From Flavobacteriales bacterium (lineage in GTDB: Bacteria; Bacteroidota; Bacteroidia; Flavobacteriales; UBA1820), in contig QALN01000006.1 in assembly GCA_003150615.1 (NCBI GenBank), positions 124,001-188,000 of the forward strand: a stretch of DNA of 64,000 nucleotides, in the 5' to 3' direction. How positions within the stretch are numbered: position 1 is the first letter of the stretch; each line of letters opens with the position of its first letter. Below are positions 1 to 9,503 of this stretch, piece by piece. The translations under genes and the position numbers were made by a program. The notes below the pieces were generated by a model. The model was not told the origin of the DNA and made no database searches. It saw nothing but the letters and a program-made list of their open reading frames with translations.

Positions 1-2816
1 CCGGAGTGTCCGAATGCTTCGGGCGAGCAAGATGGCGCAGGCCATGCCTGTACTACTGTCCTGTTCTTGTTTTCCGGACGGGCTTTTTCAAAACCTATTG
101 CGCGGTAATTGTCATGCTGGAGATAGTACTGCTTGTTGAATGTGTCGAAAGTTTCTTCCGAGAAGAAGCGGACGCCGCCGTAAGTGCCTTTGTTGAGGTA
201 CATCTGGAACAGTTCGGCAATGCCCAGTGCGTTGGAGAAAAGTCCGGCGTTGGAGGAATAACCGCCTACTACGGCAGAAGCCTCATCGTGTACGAAACCG
301 TGTACCAGGCTCTTGCGGAACGCTTTATCTACTTCCGTAGGTATTATCTGCGAAAGGGGATAGCCGTTGGTAACGGGATTGAACGTAGTGTATTGTGCGC
401 CGAGTTTGTCGTATACGTTTTCTTTGAGGTATTTGTGGAAGTTTTCTCCCGTAACGTTCTGGATTATGCGTGGAGCCAGAACGAAGCCCAGGCACGAGTA
501 TTTCATCTTGTTGGCTTCTGTAAGAGGCAGGTCGCGTATTTTCTTATACACGAAATCGTATATCTTTTTAGAAGCCCAGAGGTTCTGGTCTATCTGTACG
601 TTGAATTTCTTGGAAGGCTTGTTCCGTATAAGGCCCTTTTTCATTGCATCGCTCCAGAACGGATAATACGGCTGGAAACCGGCAATGTGCGAAAGCTGGC
701 TGCGCAGGGTTACGTCCTTCTTGTTGGATTTCTGGAATTTGAGTCCCGGAAGGTATTCGGAAATAGGCGTATCGAGGTTTATCTTGCCTTGGTCGTACAG
801 TTCCATGTAAACTGGCAGTGCGGCGCATACTTTAGTGTTGGAAGCCATATCGAACATGTCATCCTCCTCTACCGGCTCCTGGCCGGTAAAAGTGTGGTAA
901 CCGTAGCTGCGGTCGAATATCACTTTCTGGTCCTTGGCTATTATAAGCTGGCAGCCTGGGAATGCGCCGTTGCGTATCGAACCGTAAACGATGGAGTCTA
1001 TCATGTGTTCCATCTTGCCGGAGTTTACGCCTACTTCCTCCCCGATGGTGAATTTAAAACGTATCCCGCCCTTTATATCCACGCTCGTGCCGAGCGCGTA
1101 AGGTTTGGTATTCACCGGAAGTTTGCCCTCAACGTCGAATGCTCCTGCTACGGCCTGAGCCATGAGATCCTGTGAAAGGGCGTTGTTGCCCTGCGAGAAA
1201 AGTACGGCTTTGGCATTTTTTATGGCCGGCATATAGTCCATTACGTAAGGCATGCCGAACACTGCCAGCACCGTGTTGGGATGTTCCTTTGTAAGGCGGT
1301 CCATAAAGTGCTGCAGGTTGGTCGTAACACCGTATTCGAGTACGTAGTTCTTTTTCGGGTCTTCCACTTTCTGTGCCTTGCCGGGGCGTGTCGAAAATCC
1401 TCCCGTCTCGGCTATCACCAGGTCGTATTTCTTGAGGCTGTCCAGTATGTCATCGGCCTTGGTCAGGCTGTTTTTGAAGTCGTATTTGAAGTAATCGGCT
1501 TTGAAATACTTCTTAAAGCGGTTGTAGAATATGTCGCTGTTGTCACTGCGCAGCGATACGACGGCTATTTTTTTGAATTTGCCTGTTTCGAGTGGCAGTA
1601 TGTTGTCGTTGTTCTGCAGTCCGGTTATCGTCTTTTCCGTCATCTGGCGGATAAGAAGTTTGGATGCGGGAGAGTTCACATCGGATACGATGTTCCATGT
1701 GCTTGTCGGTTTGTATTTGTTCAGGCCGACGTAATACTTTATCGCCAGTATGCGGCGTACGGATTCCTCGATCTGTTTTTTGCTTATCTGACCTTTCTGT
1801 ACAGCGGCGTAGATGGAGTCTATCGCTTCCTTAGGATCGCGTACCAGTTCGAGTATGTCATTGCCTGCTTCGGCAGCCATGCGGGCAGCCTGTCCGGGCG
1901 AGTAGTATTTGGATATGCCGCGCATCTCCATGCCGTCGGTGAATATCAGGCCTTTGTAGCCCCATTTGTCGCGTATTAGCTCTTTTATGGCTTTGGGCGA
2001 GAGCGATGTCGGCAGGCTGTTCCCGGTTATGGCCGGAACGTTAAGGTGAGCGGTCATTATGCCGGTGGCGCCGTTTTTAACCAGTTCGTGGAACGGTATA
2101 AGCTCTACGCTGTTGAGCCTGTTCATGTCGTGCGATATGAGCGGCAGGTCGGCGTGGGAGTCCGTTTCCGTATCTCCGTGGCCGGGGAAATGCTTGGCGG
2201 TGCATATGATGCCTCCGTCTTCCATTCCCTTTATGTATGAAAAACCTTTGGCCGCTACATCCTTAGGATCTTCGCCGAAAGAGCGGTAGCCAATCACCGG
2301 GTTGAGCGAATTGTTGTTCACATCCACCGTCGGCGCCAGGTTTATGTGCAGTCCGGCGCGTTTCGCCTGGCGTGCTACCTCTAGTCCCATTTTATATATC
2401 AGTGAGTTGTCCTTCAGGCTTCCCAGCGCCATCTGGTACGGGAAGTTGTCCACATCCTGAAGGCGCATGCCGAGTCCCCACTCGCCGTCTATGGCTATCA
2501 GCAGAGGTGTTCTGGCGATGCTTTGCAGGCCGTTTATAGTAGCGGCCTGATCGGGCAGTTTGCTCAGGAAAAGCACTGCTCCGCCGACGTTCAGGTCCTT
2601 TACGTCCTGCATGGCCTTTACGACGGTCGACGGGTTGCTCGGACGCAGCTCCACGAATATCATCTGGCCTATTTGCTGTTTTAAAGTCATCGACTTGTAC
2701 ACCGAGTCAACCCAGGGGCTGTTCATGTACTTTACGAATTCCGGGTCTTTGTTCTGGGCCGAAACGGAAAGAAGCCCGAACGAAAGAGCCAGGAAAAAGG
2801 ATAAGATTTTTTTCAT
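1..2816 (-). CDS. GH3 beta-N-acetylhexosaminidase fused to serine beta-lactamase-like hydrolase (3' end outside window)
   Basis: The frame is open on the minus strand from ATG at 2816 to the window edge, about 938 codons, so the C-terminus is missing. A signal peptide ending SVSAQ (about residues 1-21) predicts export. The GH3 domain follows, with the NagZ-type motif KHFPGHGDTETDSH near residue 210; its His/Asp pair is the catalytic signature of GH3 N-acetylglucosaminidases. A GH3 C-terminal region leads to a beta-lactamase/class C-like domain with SxxK (SNTK) near residue 657. Such two-domain proteins are known in Bacteroidota and are expected to trim peptidoglycan-derived sugars in the periplasm or at the surface. 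The gene is divergent from the MurNAc-salvage genes, which supports this role. The substrate of the serine-hydrolase half is unknown. Confidence 0.88.
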   Translation of the reverse strand, partial: MKKILSFFLALSFGLLSVSAQNKDPEFVKYMNSPWVDSVYKSMTLKQQIGQMIFVELRPSNPSTVVKAMQDVKDLNVGGAVLFLSKLPDQAATINGLQSIARTPLLIAIDGEWGLGMRLQDVDNFPYQMALGSLKDNSLIYKMGLEVARQAKRAGLHINLAPTVDVNNNSLNPVIGYRSFGEDPKDVAAKGFSYIKGMEDGGIICTAKHFPGHGDTETDSHADLPLISHDMNRLNSVELIPFHELVKNGATGIMTAHLNVPAITGNSLPTSLSPKAIKELIRDKWGYKGLIFTDGMEMRGISKYYSPGQAARMAAEAGNDILELVRDPKEAIDSIYAAVQKGQISKKQIEESVRRILAIKYYVGLNKYKPTSTWNIVSDVNSPASKLLIRQMTEKTITGLQNNDNILPLETGKFKKIAVVSLRSDNSDIFYNRFKKYFKADYFKYDFKNSLTKADDILDSLKKYDLVIAETGGFSTRPGKAQKVEDPKKNYVLEYGVTTNLQHFMDRLTKEHPNTVLAVFGMPYVMDYMPAIKNAKAVLFSQGNNALSQDLMAQAVAGAFDVEGKLPVNTKPYALGTSVDIKGGIRFKFTIGEEVGVNSGKMEHMIDSIVYGSIRNGAFPGCQLIIAKDQKVIFDRSYGYHTFTGQEPVEEDDMFDMASNTKVCAALPVYMELYDQGKINLDTPISEYLPGLKFQKSNKKDVTLRSQLSHIAGFQPYYPFWSDAMKKGLIRNKPSKKFNVQIDQNLWASKKIYDFVYKKIRDLPLTEANKMKYSCLGFVLAPRIIQNVTGENFHKYLKENVYDKLGAQYTTFNPVTNGYPLSQIIPTEVDKAFRKSLVHGFVHDEASAVVGGYSSNAGLFSNALGIAELFQMYLNKGTYGGVRFFSEETFDTFNKQYYLQHDNYRAIGFEKARPENKNRTVVQAWPAPSCSPEAFGHS

Positions 2817-3256
2817 TTAAATTCGGTTATTTAGTTGATGTTATTTCCCGTACCTTATGATTATAATCGACGGCAAACCACTGTCGTGCACAACCATCTA
2901 CGGATACTTTGTGTACTTGGTACAAGTCCGGGGGCGTTCCTTCGTTTGCCGCTTGTGAAAATAAATGTAAAGAAACTAATTATTTTCCGTTTCGGCAAGG
3001 GCTTCGGGCGGTTTTTTGACAGGGCGGTTATGTGTGTTTTCACCGGGGAAAAACGGCTGTTTGTCGTAAAAAAAGCGCACCTTTGTCGAGAGTGTAAATT
3101 TGTTTAAAGGTTAAAAAAAAGCATTTATGAGGCGAAGTTGTATTTTTCATCTAAAATTCTTCTGCGCAAGATGTGTATTTAGTACATTTGTACGTTAAAA
3201 AGGGAAGGCGGCTTTCGGCTGCCGTTAAATGGCAAATCAATAACAACGAATTACAT
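2817..3256. promoter_or_regulatory. Divergent intergenic region with promoter for the amino-sugar kinase
   Basis: This 440-bp gap separates the divergent GH3 and kinase genes. On the plus strand TACATTTG at 3183-3190 matches the Bacteroidota -7 consensus TAnnTTTG and would start transcription near 3197, about 60 nt before the kinase ATG. On the minus strand a weaker match (TACATTTA, plus positions 2962-2969) could serve the GH3 gene. No convincing gene was found in the gap; the small frames here look random. Confidence 0.5.
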
Positions 3257-4102
3257 ATGATTATAGTAGCAGACAGCGGTTCCACCAAAACGGACTGGGC
3301 CATCGTAGGCGATAAAGTACGCCGTGTGCAGTCCATAGGACTGAATCCTTTTTTCTTTACCGACGAGGCTTTGGGGCAGACGATATACGACGCCCTCAAA
3401 ACGGTCGATGCAGACCAGGTGCGCGGTATTTATTTCTACGGTTCCGGTTGCGGGCTTGAATCCAACAAGGAACGTCTGCGTGTTTGCTTCCGCAGGTTCT
3501 TCCCGAAAGCTGACGAAATAGTGGTGGATACTGACCTGGTGGGGGCCGCTATCGCATTGTTCGGCAAGGAAAAGGGCATAGCGTGTATCCTCGGTACGGG
3601 AGCTAATGCCGGAATATACGACGGTAAGACAATCGTCAAGACGCCGCTTTCATTGGGTTATATGCTCGGCGATAACGGTTCCGGTTCGGTGTTGGGACTG
3701 GAGCTTGTAAAGCTGTATCTTCACGGTTTCCTCTCTCAGGAAGTAGCTAAGGACCTGGAGGAAAACTACGATGTGGAATACAAGAACATATTGGACTGCG
3801 TATATAAAAAGGACCGTCCGAACAAATATTTCGCTTCGTATTCTCCGTTCGTGGCAAAACACCAGGACAAGGAACCTATAAAAGGCATGCTGGAGGAACA
3901 GTTCAGCGAATTTTTCCGCTATTTCATACTCCCTTTCCAGAAAGAAGGCAAACTTCCCGTCAGGATAATAGGTTCGGTAGGTTATTATTACCGTCCGATA
4001 ATAGAGCGCGAGGCGGCAAAACACGGTATCGAGATAGATAAGATAGCACTCAAGCCGATAGACCTTCTGATAGAACACCACAGCGGTAAAAAGGCCTTGT
4101 AG
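3257..4102 (+). CDS. BadF/BadG-type N-acetylglucosamine/N-acetylmuramic acid kinase
   Basis: A 281-aa ASKHA-fold kinase. The N-terminal phosphate loop DSGSTKTDW (residues 6-14), the Asp motif DTDLVGAA (91-98), GTGAN (113-117) and GDNGSG (138-143, usually GDEGSG) are those of GlcNAc kinases and of the MurNAc kinase MurK of Tannerella. The open frame extends upstream to 3173, but the start at 3257 places DSGSTKT at the usual distance and lies about 60 nt after a good promoter. The gene directly precedes murQ, whose substrate is MurNAc-6-phosphate, so MurNAc or GlcNAc phosphorylation in the cytoplasm is likely. The exact sugar cannot be told from sequence. Confidence 0.85.
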   Translation: MIIVADSGSTKTDWAIVGDKVRRVQSIGLNPFFFTDEALGQTIYDALKTVDADQVRGIYFYGSGCGLESNKERLRVCFRRFFPKADEIVVDTDLVGAAIALFGKEKGIACILGTGANAGIYDGKTIVKTPLSLGYMLGDNGSGSVLGLELVKLYLHGFLSQEVAKDLEENYDVEYKNILDCVYKKDRPNKYFASYSPFVAKHQDKEPIKGMLEEQFSEFFRYFILPFQKEGKLPVRIIGSVGYYYRPIIEREAAKHGIEIDKIALKPIDLLIEHHSGKKAL

Positions 4103-4209
4103 TAGACTAATGATAGATTCCGTGCGGTGTTCCGGCGCCCATGGGCATGATCTGATATTTTTTTATGGCTACGTGCCGCATTTAAAAACACGAACAACAA
4201 CAAAAGACG

Positions 4210-5031
4210 ATGAAATACGTTACAGAATCAGAATCAAACCATCACGATTTGGACAAAATGACCGCAGAGCAGATACTTCGCGGCATAAATGAAGAAGACA
4301 AGACCGTTCCCTATGCGGTCGAAAAGGCTATCCCTGCCATGACCGAATTCGTAGAGAAGGCGTTGCCGCGGATGAAGGACGGCGGACGCCTGTTTTACAT
4401 CGGCGCAGGTACGTCAGGCCGTCTGGGTATAGTGGACGCCTCGGAAATACCTCCTACGTATGGTATGGCCCCAGGTGTGGTAGTGGGTATTATGGCCGGC
4501 GGAGACTATGCGATACGCAACGCCGTGGAAGGCGCCGAGGACGATTTCGACCAGTCCTGGGAGGACCTGAAAGCGCATAACATAACGCCTAAGGACATAG
4601 TGGTCGGAATAGCTGCTTCGGGACGCACGCCGTATGTTATAGGCGGCCTTCGCAATGCACGCAAATTCGGCTGTCTGACAGGTTCGATAGCGTGCAATCC
4701 CGATTCCCCGATAGCACAGGAAGCTGAGGTGGCCATGGAGGCTGTTGTCGGCCCGGAATTCGTGACGGGAAGCACACGAATGAAATCCGGTACGGCCCAG
4801 AAGCTTATGCTCAATATGATAAGCACTTCGCTGATGATACAGATGGGCTGCGTGGTAGGAAACCGTATGGTCGATATGCAGCTGACAAACGAAAAATTGG
4901 TGGACCGAGGTACTAAGATGGTGCTGCTCGGCGCCCCAGACCTTTCGTATGAAGAAGCGCAGAAATTGCTTCTGCAGGAAGGTTCGGTAAGAAAAGCCGT
5001 GGCTTATTACAACAAGAACATAAAAAAATAA
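4210..5031 (+). CDS. murQ: N-acetylmuramic acid 6-phosphate etherase
   Basis: MurQ cleaves the lactyl ether of MurNAc-6-P to give GlcNAc-6-P and D-lactate in cell-wall recycling. The 273-aa protein has the SIS phosphosugar loop GAGTSGRLG (65-73), the signature DASEIPPTY with catalytic Glu79, and a second Glu at VEGAED (about 107). It is somewhat shorter at the C-terminus than E. coli MurQ (about 300 aa). It lies 107 bp after the sugar kinase on the same strand, consistent with one operon, and is followed by a strong terminator. Confidence 0.95.
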   Translation: MKYVTESESNHHDLDKMTAEQILRGINEEDKTVPYAVEKAIPAMTEFVEKALPRMKDGGRLFYIGAGTSGRLGIVDASEIPPTYGMAPGVVVGIMAGGDYAIRNAVEGAEDDFDQSWEDLKAHNITPKDIVVGIAASGRTPYVIGGLRNARKFGCLTGSIACNPDSPIAQEAEVAMEAVVGPEFVTGSTRMKSGTAQKLMLNMISTSLMIQMGCVVGNRMVDMQLTNEKLVDRGTKMVLLGAPDLSYEEAQKLLLQEGSVRKAVAYYNKNIKK

Positions 5032-5043
5032 CCACAACCAAAC

Positions 5044-5082
5044 TCCCCGGAAGCGGATTGTCCGTTTTCCGGGGTTTTATAC
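5044..5082 (+). terminator. Rho-independent terminator after murQ
   Basis: CCCCGGAA pairs with TTCCGGGG around a short loop and is followed by TTTT. It lies 13 bp after the murQ stop. Confidence 0.8.
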
Positions 5083-5142
5083 ATGTATCCTGTTTTTCAT
5101 AATAATTACGGGGCTAGTCCCGTGTTTTATCCCTAAACGATA

Positions 5143-6702
5143 ATGAATAGCAAAAAACTGTTACTTGCGGTAATATCCGTATGTTCTGCCCTCTCCGTTT
5201 GGGCGCAGGACAAAGCACCTTCAAAGTACGAAATGCGCGCCGGATGGATGGCATCCGTAGCCAATATAAACTGGCCGGCAAAGAAAGGCCAGACGATGGA
5301 GGAGCTCAAAAAAGTATATATCGCTTATCTCGATTCGCTTGCGGCGGTCAATGCCAATGCCGTGGTAATGCAGGTGCGCCCTACCGGCGACTCGTTCTAC
5401 CCGTGCGCCATAGAACCGTGGAGCATTTATCTTACGGGAGTGCAGGGCCAGGCCCCGACGCCCATGTGGGATCCTATGGCTTTTATGGTCGAGGAAGCTC
5501 ATAAGCGCGGCATGGAGTTCCATGCGTGGCTCAATCCCTACCGCATAGCACAGAACGATACTACCAAATTCGCCGAAAGCCATGCAATACACGAACATCC
5601 TGAATGGTTCGTCACTTACGGAGGGCTGATGTATTTCGATCCGGGACACCCCGGCAGTGCGAAATATTCCAATAACGTGGTAAAAGAACTTGTAAGCCGT
5701 TACGATGTCGATGCGATACATTTCGACGACTATTTCTATCCTTATAAGGTCAGCGCCAAGGATGCCGACGGCAAAAGCTACGTGGTCGATTTTCCCGATA
5801 CCCTGTCCTGGGAAAAATACGGCAAGCCTTTCTTCAAGGACAAAGATGCGTGGCGCCGCAACAATGTCAACCAACTTATAAAATCACTTTCGGAGACGAT
5901 ACGCAGTACCAAGCCCTGGGTAAAATTCGGAATAAGCCCGTTCGGCGTGTGGCGCAACAAGTCCACGGACCCCGTCCGCGGTTCGGACTCGCAGGCAGGC
6001 GTACAGAATTACGACGACCTTTACGCCGATATAATCCTCTGGAGCGAAAAAGGCTGGATAGATTATGTAACTCCGCAGCTATACTGGAAAATAGGCCGTA
6101 AAATAGTGGATTATCCCATATTGCTGGACTGGTGGATCAAATATTCGTTCGGACGCCATCTTTATGTCGGCCATTCGATGGGCAACGGTGCAGACGAGAT
6201 AGAGCGCCAGATAGATACTCTCCGCCAGCGTGGTTTCGACAGTGTACAGGGCTCGTTTTACTGGAATGCCGGTTCGGTGCTCCGCAATTCCAAGCAAAGG
6301 GACAACGGCCGTGAGATGAACCCGATGCTCAAAGCCAAAAACCGCTATATAGCCCTGGTTCCGCCTATGGCATGGATGGATATGACCGCTCCGAAACCGG
6401 TGTCGGGCCTGCAGGTGAAAGGTTCGGCCCCGATAGTGGAAATATCGTGGGATGCTAATTATTCCGACAACCTGAATGCGTTCCTGGTGTACAAATTTGA
6501 AAAAGGACAGCCGGTTGACCTTTCCGACCCGTCTAAAATCATAGGCCGCGTGCGCTACGACAATAATGCAAAAGGCGTTTTTTACGACAAATCCGGACAG
6601 AAAGGCCAGTTCACTTATGCTGTTACAGCCCTATCGCGCAACAGCATAGAAAGCACGGCCGTATCCGAAACGGTCAAGGTGACCAAATCGGCGGTTAAAT
6701 AG
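5143..6702 (+). CDS. Secreted GH10-like (GHL10/DUF187, YngK-type) glycoside hydrolase
   Basis: A 519-aa protein with a signal peptide (to about residue 22, ending VWAQ). The body is a DUF187/GHL10 TIM barrel: AGWMASVANINWP at the first strand, the strand motif VMQVRP, EFHAWLNPYRI, and DVDAIHFDDYFYP with the acidic residues expected at the barrel end. A fibronectin type III-like domain follows (about 415-515). Bacterial relatives are often predicted to act on cell-wall or glucosamine-containing glycans. The position between murQ and an AmpG-like transporter suggests extracytoplasmic processing of muropeptide glycans, but the substrate is inferred. Confidence 0.85.
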   Translation: MNSKKLLLAVISVCSALSVWAQDKAPSKYEMRAGWMASVANINWPAKKGQTMEELKKVYIAYLDSLAAVNANAVVMQVRPTGDSFYPCAIEPWSIYLTGVQGQAPTPMWDPMAFMVEEAHKRGMEFHAWLNPYRIAQNDTTKFAESHAIHEHPEWFVTYGGLMYFDPGHPGSAKYSNNVVKELVSRYDVDAIHFDDYFYPYKVSAKDADGKSYVVDFPDTLSWEKYGKPFFKDKDAWRRNNVNQLIKSLSETIRSTKPWVKFGISPFGVWRNKSTDPVRGSDSQAGVQNYDDLYADIILWSEKGWIDYVTPQLYWKIGRKIVDYPILLDWWIKYSFGRHLYVGHSMGNGADEIERQIDTLRQRGFDSVQGSFYWNAGSVLRNSKQRDNGREMNPMLKAKNRYIALVPPMAWMDMTAPKPVSGLQVKGSAPIVEISWDANYSDNLNAFLVYKFEKGQPVDLSDPSKIIGRVRYDNNAKGVFYDKSGQKGQFTYAVTALSRNSIESTAVSETVKVTKSAVK

Positions 6703-6760
6703 CTGTCCGTATATTTACCGAAACAAATAACAACAATAATAATACAACAACGTAACTAAA

Positions 6761-8128
6761 ATGTCAGAACCAACAGCAGAAGCCTCGGTAACAGCCTCGA
6801 AAAGGCAACCCTGGCAGTGGGTGCCTACGGCGTATTTTTACCAGGCCATACCGAATACGGTAATGCAGTCGCTTATCGTATATTTCTACATCGCGATGAA
6901 CGTCAACCCTAAGGTATCAGGTATAGCCGTGAGCCTTTTGTACCTTCCATGGTTCATAAAACCTCTCTGGGGGCCTATTGTGGACATCCTCAAGACAAAG
7001 AAATGGTGGGCCATGTGGATGCAGATAGTGGTCGGGATAGGTTTCGTGGCTACGGCCCTTCTGGTCCCGATGGGCGGTGCCGAATCGGGTAAGATATTCG
7101 CATATACCCTTATACCGTTCATACTGATAGCGCTTTCCGCCGCAACGTACGACGTTGCTTCGGACGGTATGTACATGATAAACCTCAATTCAAACCAACA
7201 GTCCATTTGGGTAGGGCTCCGTTCTACGGCTTTCCGTGTAGGCTGGCTGCTCGTGGACGGCGGTATGCTGTGGCTGGTGGGTTACGTTGCAGGCGCTTCG
7301 GCTACTCCGCTGAGCCCTTCGATGTTGTGGGCATGGCAGGTAACATTTTACGTGCTGGCAGCCATAACATTCGTAACTGCCGCTTACAATTTCTGGGCTT
7401 TCCCGCAGGACCCGCACCGCGATGCACAGGACGGGGTCGATGTCAAGACCGTCGGCGGCATAGTACGCGAGTTCGGCCGTTCGGTTGTGACTTTCATGGA
7501 AAAACCGAATATCGTATGGGGTATACTGTTCTTGGTGCTTTACCGCACGGGTGAGGCTCAGCTGCTTCAGATATTGCCGTCGTTTTTCACCGATCCGGTA
7601 TCGAACGGAGGACTTGAAATACCTATGGAGGCACAGGGACTTATCAAAGGCACGATAGGCGTTATTACCCTTATCATTGGCGGTATCATAGGCGGTTTTG
7701 CAATAGCAAGGAAAGGGCTTCGTTTCTGGCTGCTCCCGATGATACTCATACTCAACCTGCCTAACATAGGTTACATATTGCTTGCCATGAACCCCGGAAT
7801 AGTAGGCGAGATGGGTACTCTCGGCCTGGCTCTGGTAGGCGTAGTGGTCGGCCTGGGTTATTTCGGATACGGATTTTCGTTCACTTCTTACACTATGTAC
7901 ATGGTGTATGTATCGCGCGGCAAGTTCGCTACTTCGCACTATGCGATATGTTCCGGTCTTATGGCACTGTCGCTGATATGGCCGAAAGCCATAAGCGGAT
8001 TTACCGTAACGGCCCTCGGTTACGAGTGGTTCTTCTGGATGGTGGTGATACTCGGTACGCTGCCTTCGGTGCTGCTGTACCGCAAACTGGGCGTGGACAA
8101 ACAATTCGGCCGCGCTACCGGTAAATAA
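6761..8128 (+). CDS. MFS transporter, AmpG/MurT-like muropeptide or amino-sugar importer
   Basis: A 455-aa hydrophobic protein with about twelve membrane segments. The N-terminus WQWVPTAYFYQAIPNTVMQSL and the loop WFIKPLWGPIVDILKTKKWW resemble the AmpG/SLC33-like branch of the major facilitator superfamily. In Tannerella a related carrier (MurT) sits with murK and murQ. The location between murQ and anmK makes import of MurNAc or anhydro-MurNAc across the inner membrane the best guess. Specificity is not readable from the sequence. Confidence 0.82.
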   Translation: MSEPTAEASVTASKRQPWQWVPTAYFYQAIPNTVMQSLIVYFYIAMNVNPKVSGIAVSLLYLPWFIKPLWGPIVDILKTKKWWAMWMQIVVGIGFVATALLVPMGGAESGKIFAYTLIPFILIALSAATYDVASDGMYMINLNSNQQSIWVGLRSTAFRVGWLLVDGGMLWLVGYVAGASATPLSPSMLWAWQVTFYVLAAITFVTAAYNFWAFPQDPHRDAQDGVDVKTVGGIVREFGRSVVTFMEKPNIVWGILFLVLYRTGEAQLLQILPSFFTDPVSNGGLEIPMEAQGLIKGTIGVITLIIGGIIGGFAIARKGLRFWLLPMILILNLPNIGYILLAMNPGIVGEMGTLGLALVGVVVGLGYFGYGFSFTSYTMYMVYVSRGKFATSHYAICSGLMALSLIWPKAISGFTVTALGYEWFFWMVVILGTLPSVLLYRKLGVDKQFGRATGK

Positions 8129-8191
8129 TCGGGTGTTCCTTGCGGCTTATATACCGCAGGATTTAAAAAAATAAATGCGCTGTGAATTTGC

Positions 8192-8236
8192 GCAAAAGCT
8201 GTCCGCCGGTACATGTTTACAGACGGACGGCTTTTT
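8192..8236 (+). terminator. Hairpin terminator or attenuator before anmK
   Basis: AAAAGCTGTCCG pairs with CGGACGGCTTTTT, which ends in a T-run. It sits between the transporter stop and anmK, so read-through into anmK may be partial. Confidence 0.6.
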
Positions 8237-8259
8237 CAACTTTAAAAACATGGGAAAAA

Positions 8260-9333
8260 ATGGCAAAAAAAGAATATAAAATAATCGGCCTTATGTCCGG
8301 AACTTCGCTCGACGGGTTGGACATGGTTTATGCCGTATTCCGCGAAAACAACGGCAAATGGAGCTACGAAATAGAAAAAGCGGATACCAAACCGTATTCC
8401 GACGAATGGAAGGAAAGCCTTAAAATGTCGTTCTACCAAAGTGGCGAAGCCCTTACGGCCCTCGATGCCGAGTACGGACGCTACCTAGGGCAAAAAGTAA
8501 AGGAATTCGTTGCCGAACAGGGTATAACGGATGTGGATTTCGTCGCATCGCACGGACATACCGTATTCCATCGTCCGGACTTGGGATACAATCTCCAGAT
8601 AGGTTCCGGAGCCCATATCCACGCCGCATCGGGCATAAAAGTGGTATGCGATTTCCGTACTCTGGATGTCGCTTTCGGCGGACAGGGAGCTCCTCTGGTT
8701 CCGATAGGCGATAAGCTTCTTTTTTCGGAATACGATTACTGCCTGAACATAGGAGGATTTGCCAACGTGTCTTTCGACGATGAAAACGGCAAACGTATAG
8801 CCTATGACCTGTGTCCGGCTAACTATGTGCTTAACAGGTTGATGCGTACTCGCGGACATGAATATGACAAGGACGGCGAAACGGCCCGCAGCGGACAGGT
8901 CAACAAAGAGCTTTTCGAGGCTCTGAACGCTTTGGAATATTATCACCGCCAGCCGCCCAAATCGCTTGCCCAGGAATGGGTTGACAGGAACGTCATGCCG
9001 CTGGTAGATACCTGCACGGATAAATTCGAGAATGTGATAGCTACACTTACTGAACATTCGGCATACCAGATTGCGCGCAATTTCCGCCCGTCCAGCAGAG
9101 TGCTTGTAACCGGAGGCGGCGCATACAATGTTTATATGCTCGAACGCGCAAAAGCATACGCCGACATCGAATTCATAAAACCTGCTAAAAATATCATAGA
9201 TTTCAAGGAAGCCCTTATCTTTGCATTTCTGGGTCTGCGCCGCGTGTTGGGCCAGCCGAATTGCCTTGCGAGCGTAACAGGCGCCACTCATGACGTCGTT
9301 TCGGGACAGTGCTACGGTTTCGATATAGCCTGA
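8260..9333 (+). CDS. anmK: Anhydro-N-acetylmuramic acid kinase
   Basis: AnmK hydrolyses the 1,6-anhydro ring of anhydro-MurNAc and phosphorylates it to MurNAc-6-P, the substrate of MurQ. The 357-aa protein starts MAKKEYKIIGLMSGTSLDGLD, with the family motif GLMSGTSLDG. SHGHTVFH, CDFRTLDVAFGGQGAPLVP and VTGGGAYN also match the family. The start at 8260 is the ATG nearest to the motif; the frame extends further upstream but through the preceding hairpin. Together with the kinase upstream it gives two entry routes, free MurNAc and anhydro-MurNAc, into one pathway. Confidence 0.95.
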   Translation: MAKKEYKIIGLMSGTSLDGLDMVYAVFRENNGKWSYEIEKADTKPYSDEWKESLKMSFYQSGEALTALDAEYGRYLGQKVKEFVAEQGITDVDFVASHGHTVFHRPDLGYNLQIGSGAHIHAASGIKVVCDFRTLDVAFGGQGAPLVPIGDKLLFSEYDYCLNIGGFANVSFDDENGKRIAYDLCPANYVLNRLMRTRGHEYDKDGETARSGQVNKELFEALNALEYYHRQPPKSLAQEWVDRNVMPLVDTCTDKFENVIATLTEHSAYQIARNFRPSSRVLVTGGGAYNVYMLERAKAYADIEFIKPAKNIIDFKEALIFAFLGLRRVLGQPNCLASVTGATHDVVSGQCYGFDIA

Positions 9334-9468
9334 ATCACGCCGGATCCGGAAAAAAACATCGTTTCCCAGGTGCGTTTTTATGCGCCTGAGAGAGGCGTTT
9401 TTTAAGGGATAAAATAAACTGCAAGCCGAGTGCAGAAGCAAAACTTGTTTTGATTATGCCGAGGCGCA

Positions 9469-9485
9469 GCGTTTATTGTAAACGC
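9469..9485. promoter_or_regulatory. Perfect palindrome upstream of the D-lactate dehydrogenase
   Basis: GCGTTTA and TAAACGC flank a 3-bp centre, 19 bp before the start codon at 9504. It has the shape of a transcription-factor operator. No regulator is adjacent, so the partner is unknown. Confidence 0.45.
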
Positions 9486-9503
9486 AGTTTAAAATAAAAA
9501 TAT

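Noticed and set aside
6..1979. Plus-strand open frames of 389 and 232 codons at the left edge
   Set aside because: They lie antisense to the GH3/serine-hydrolase gene, whose minus-strand translation has clear family motifs.
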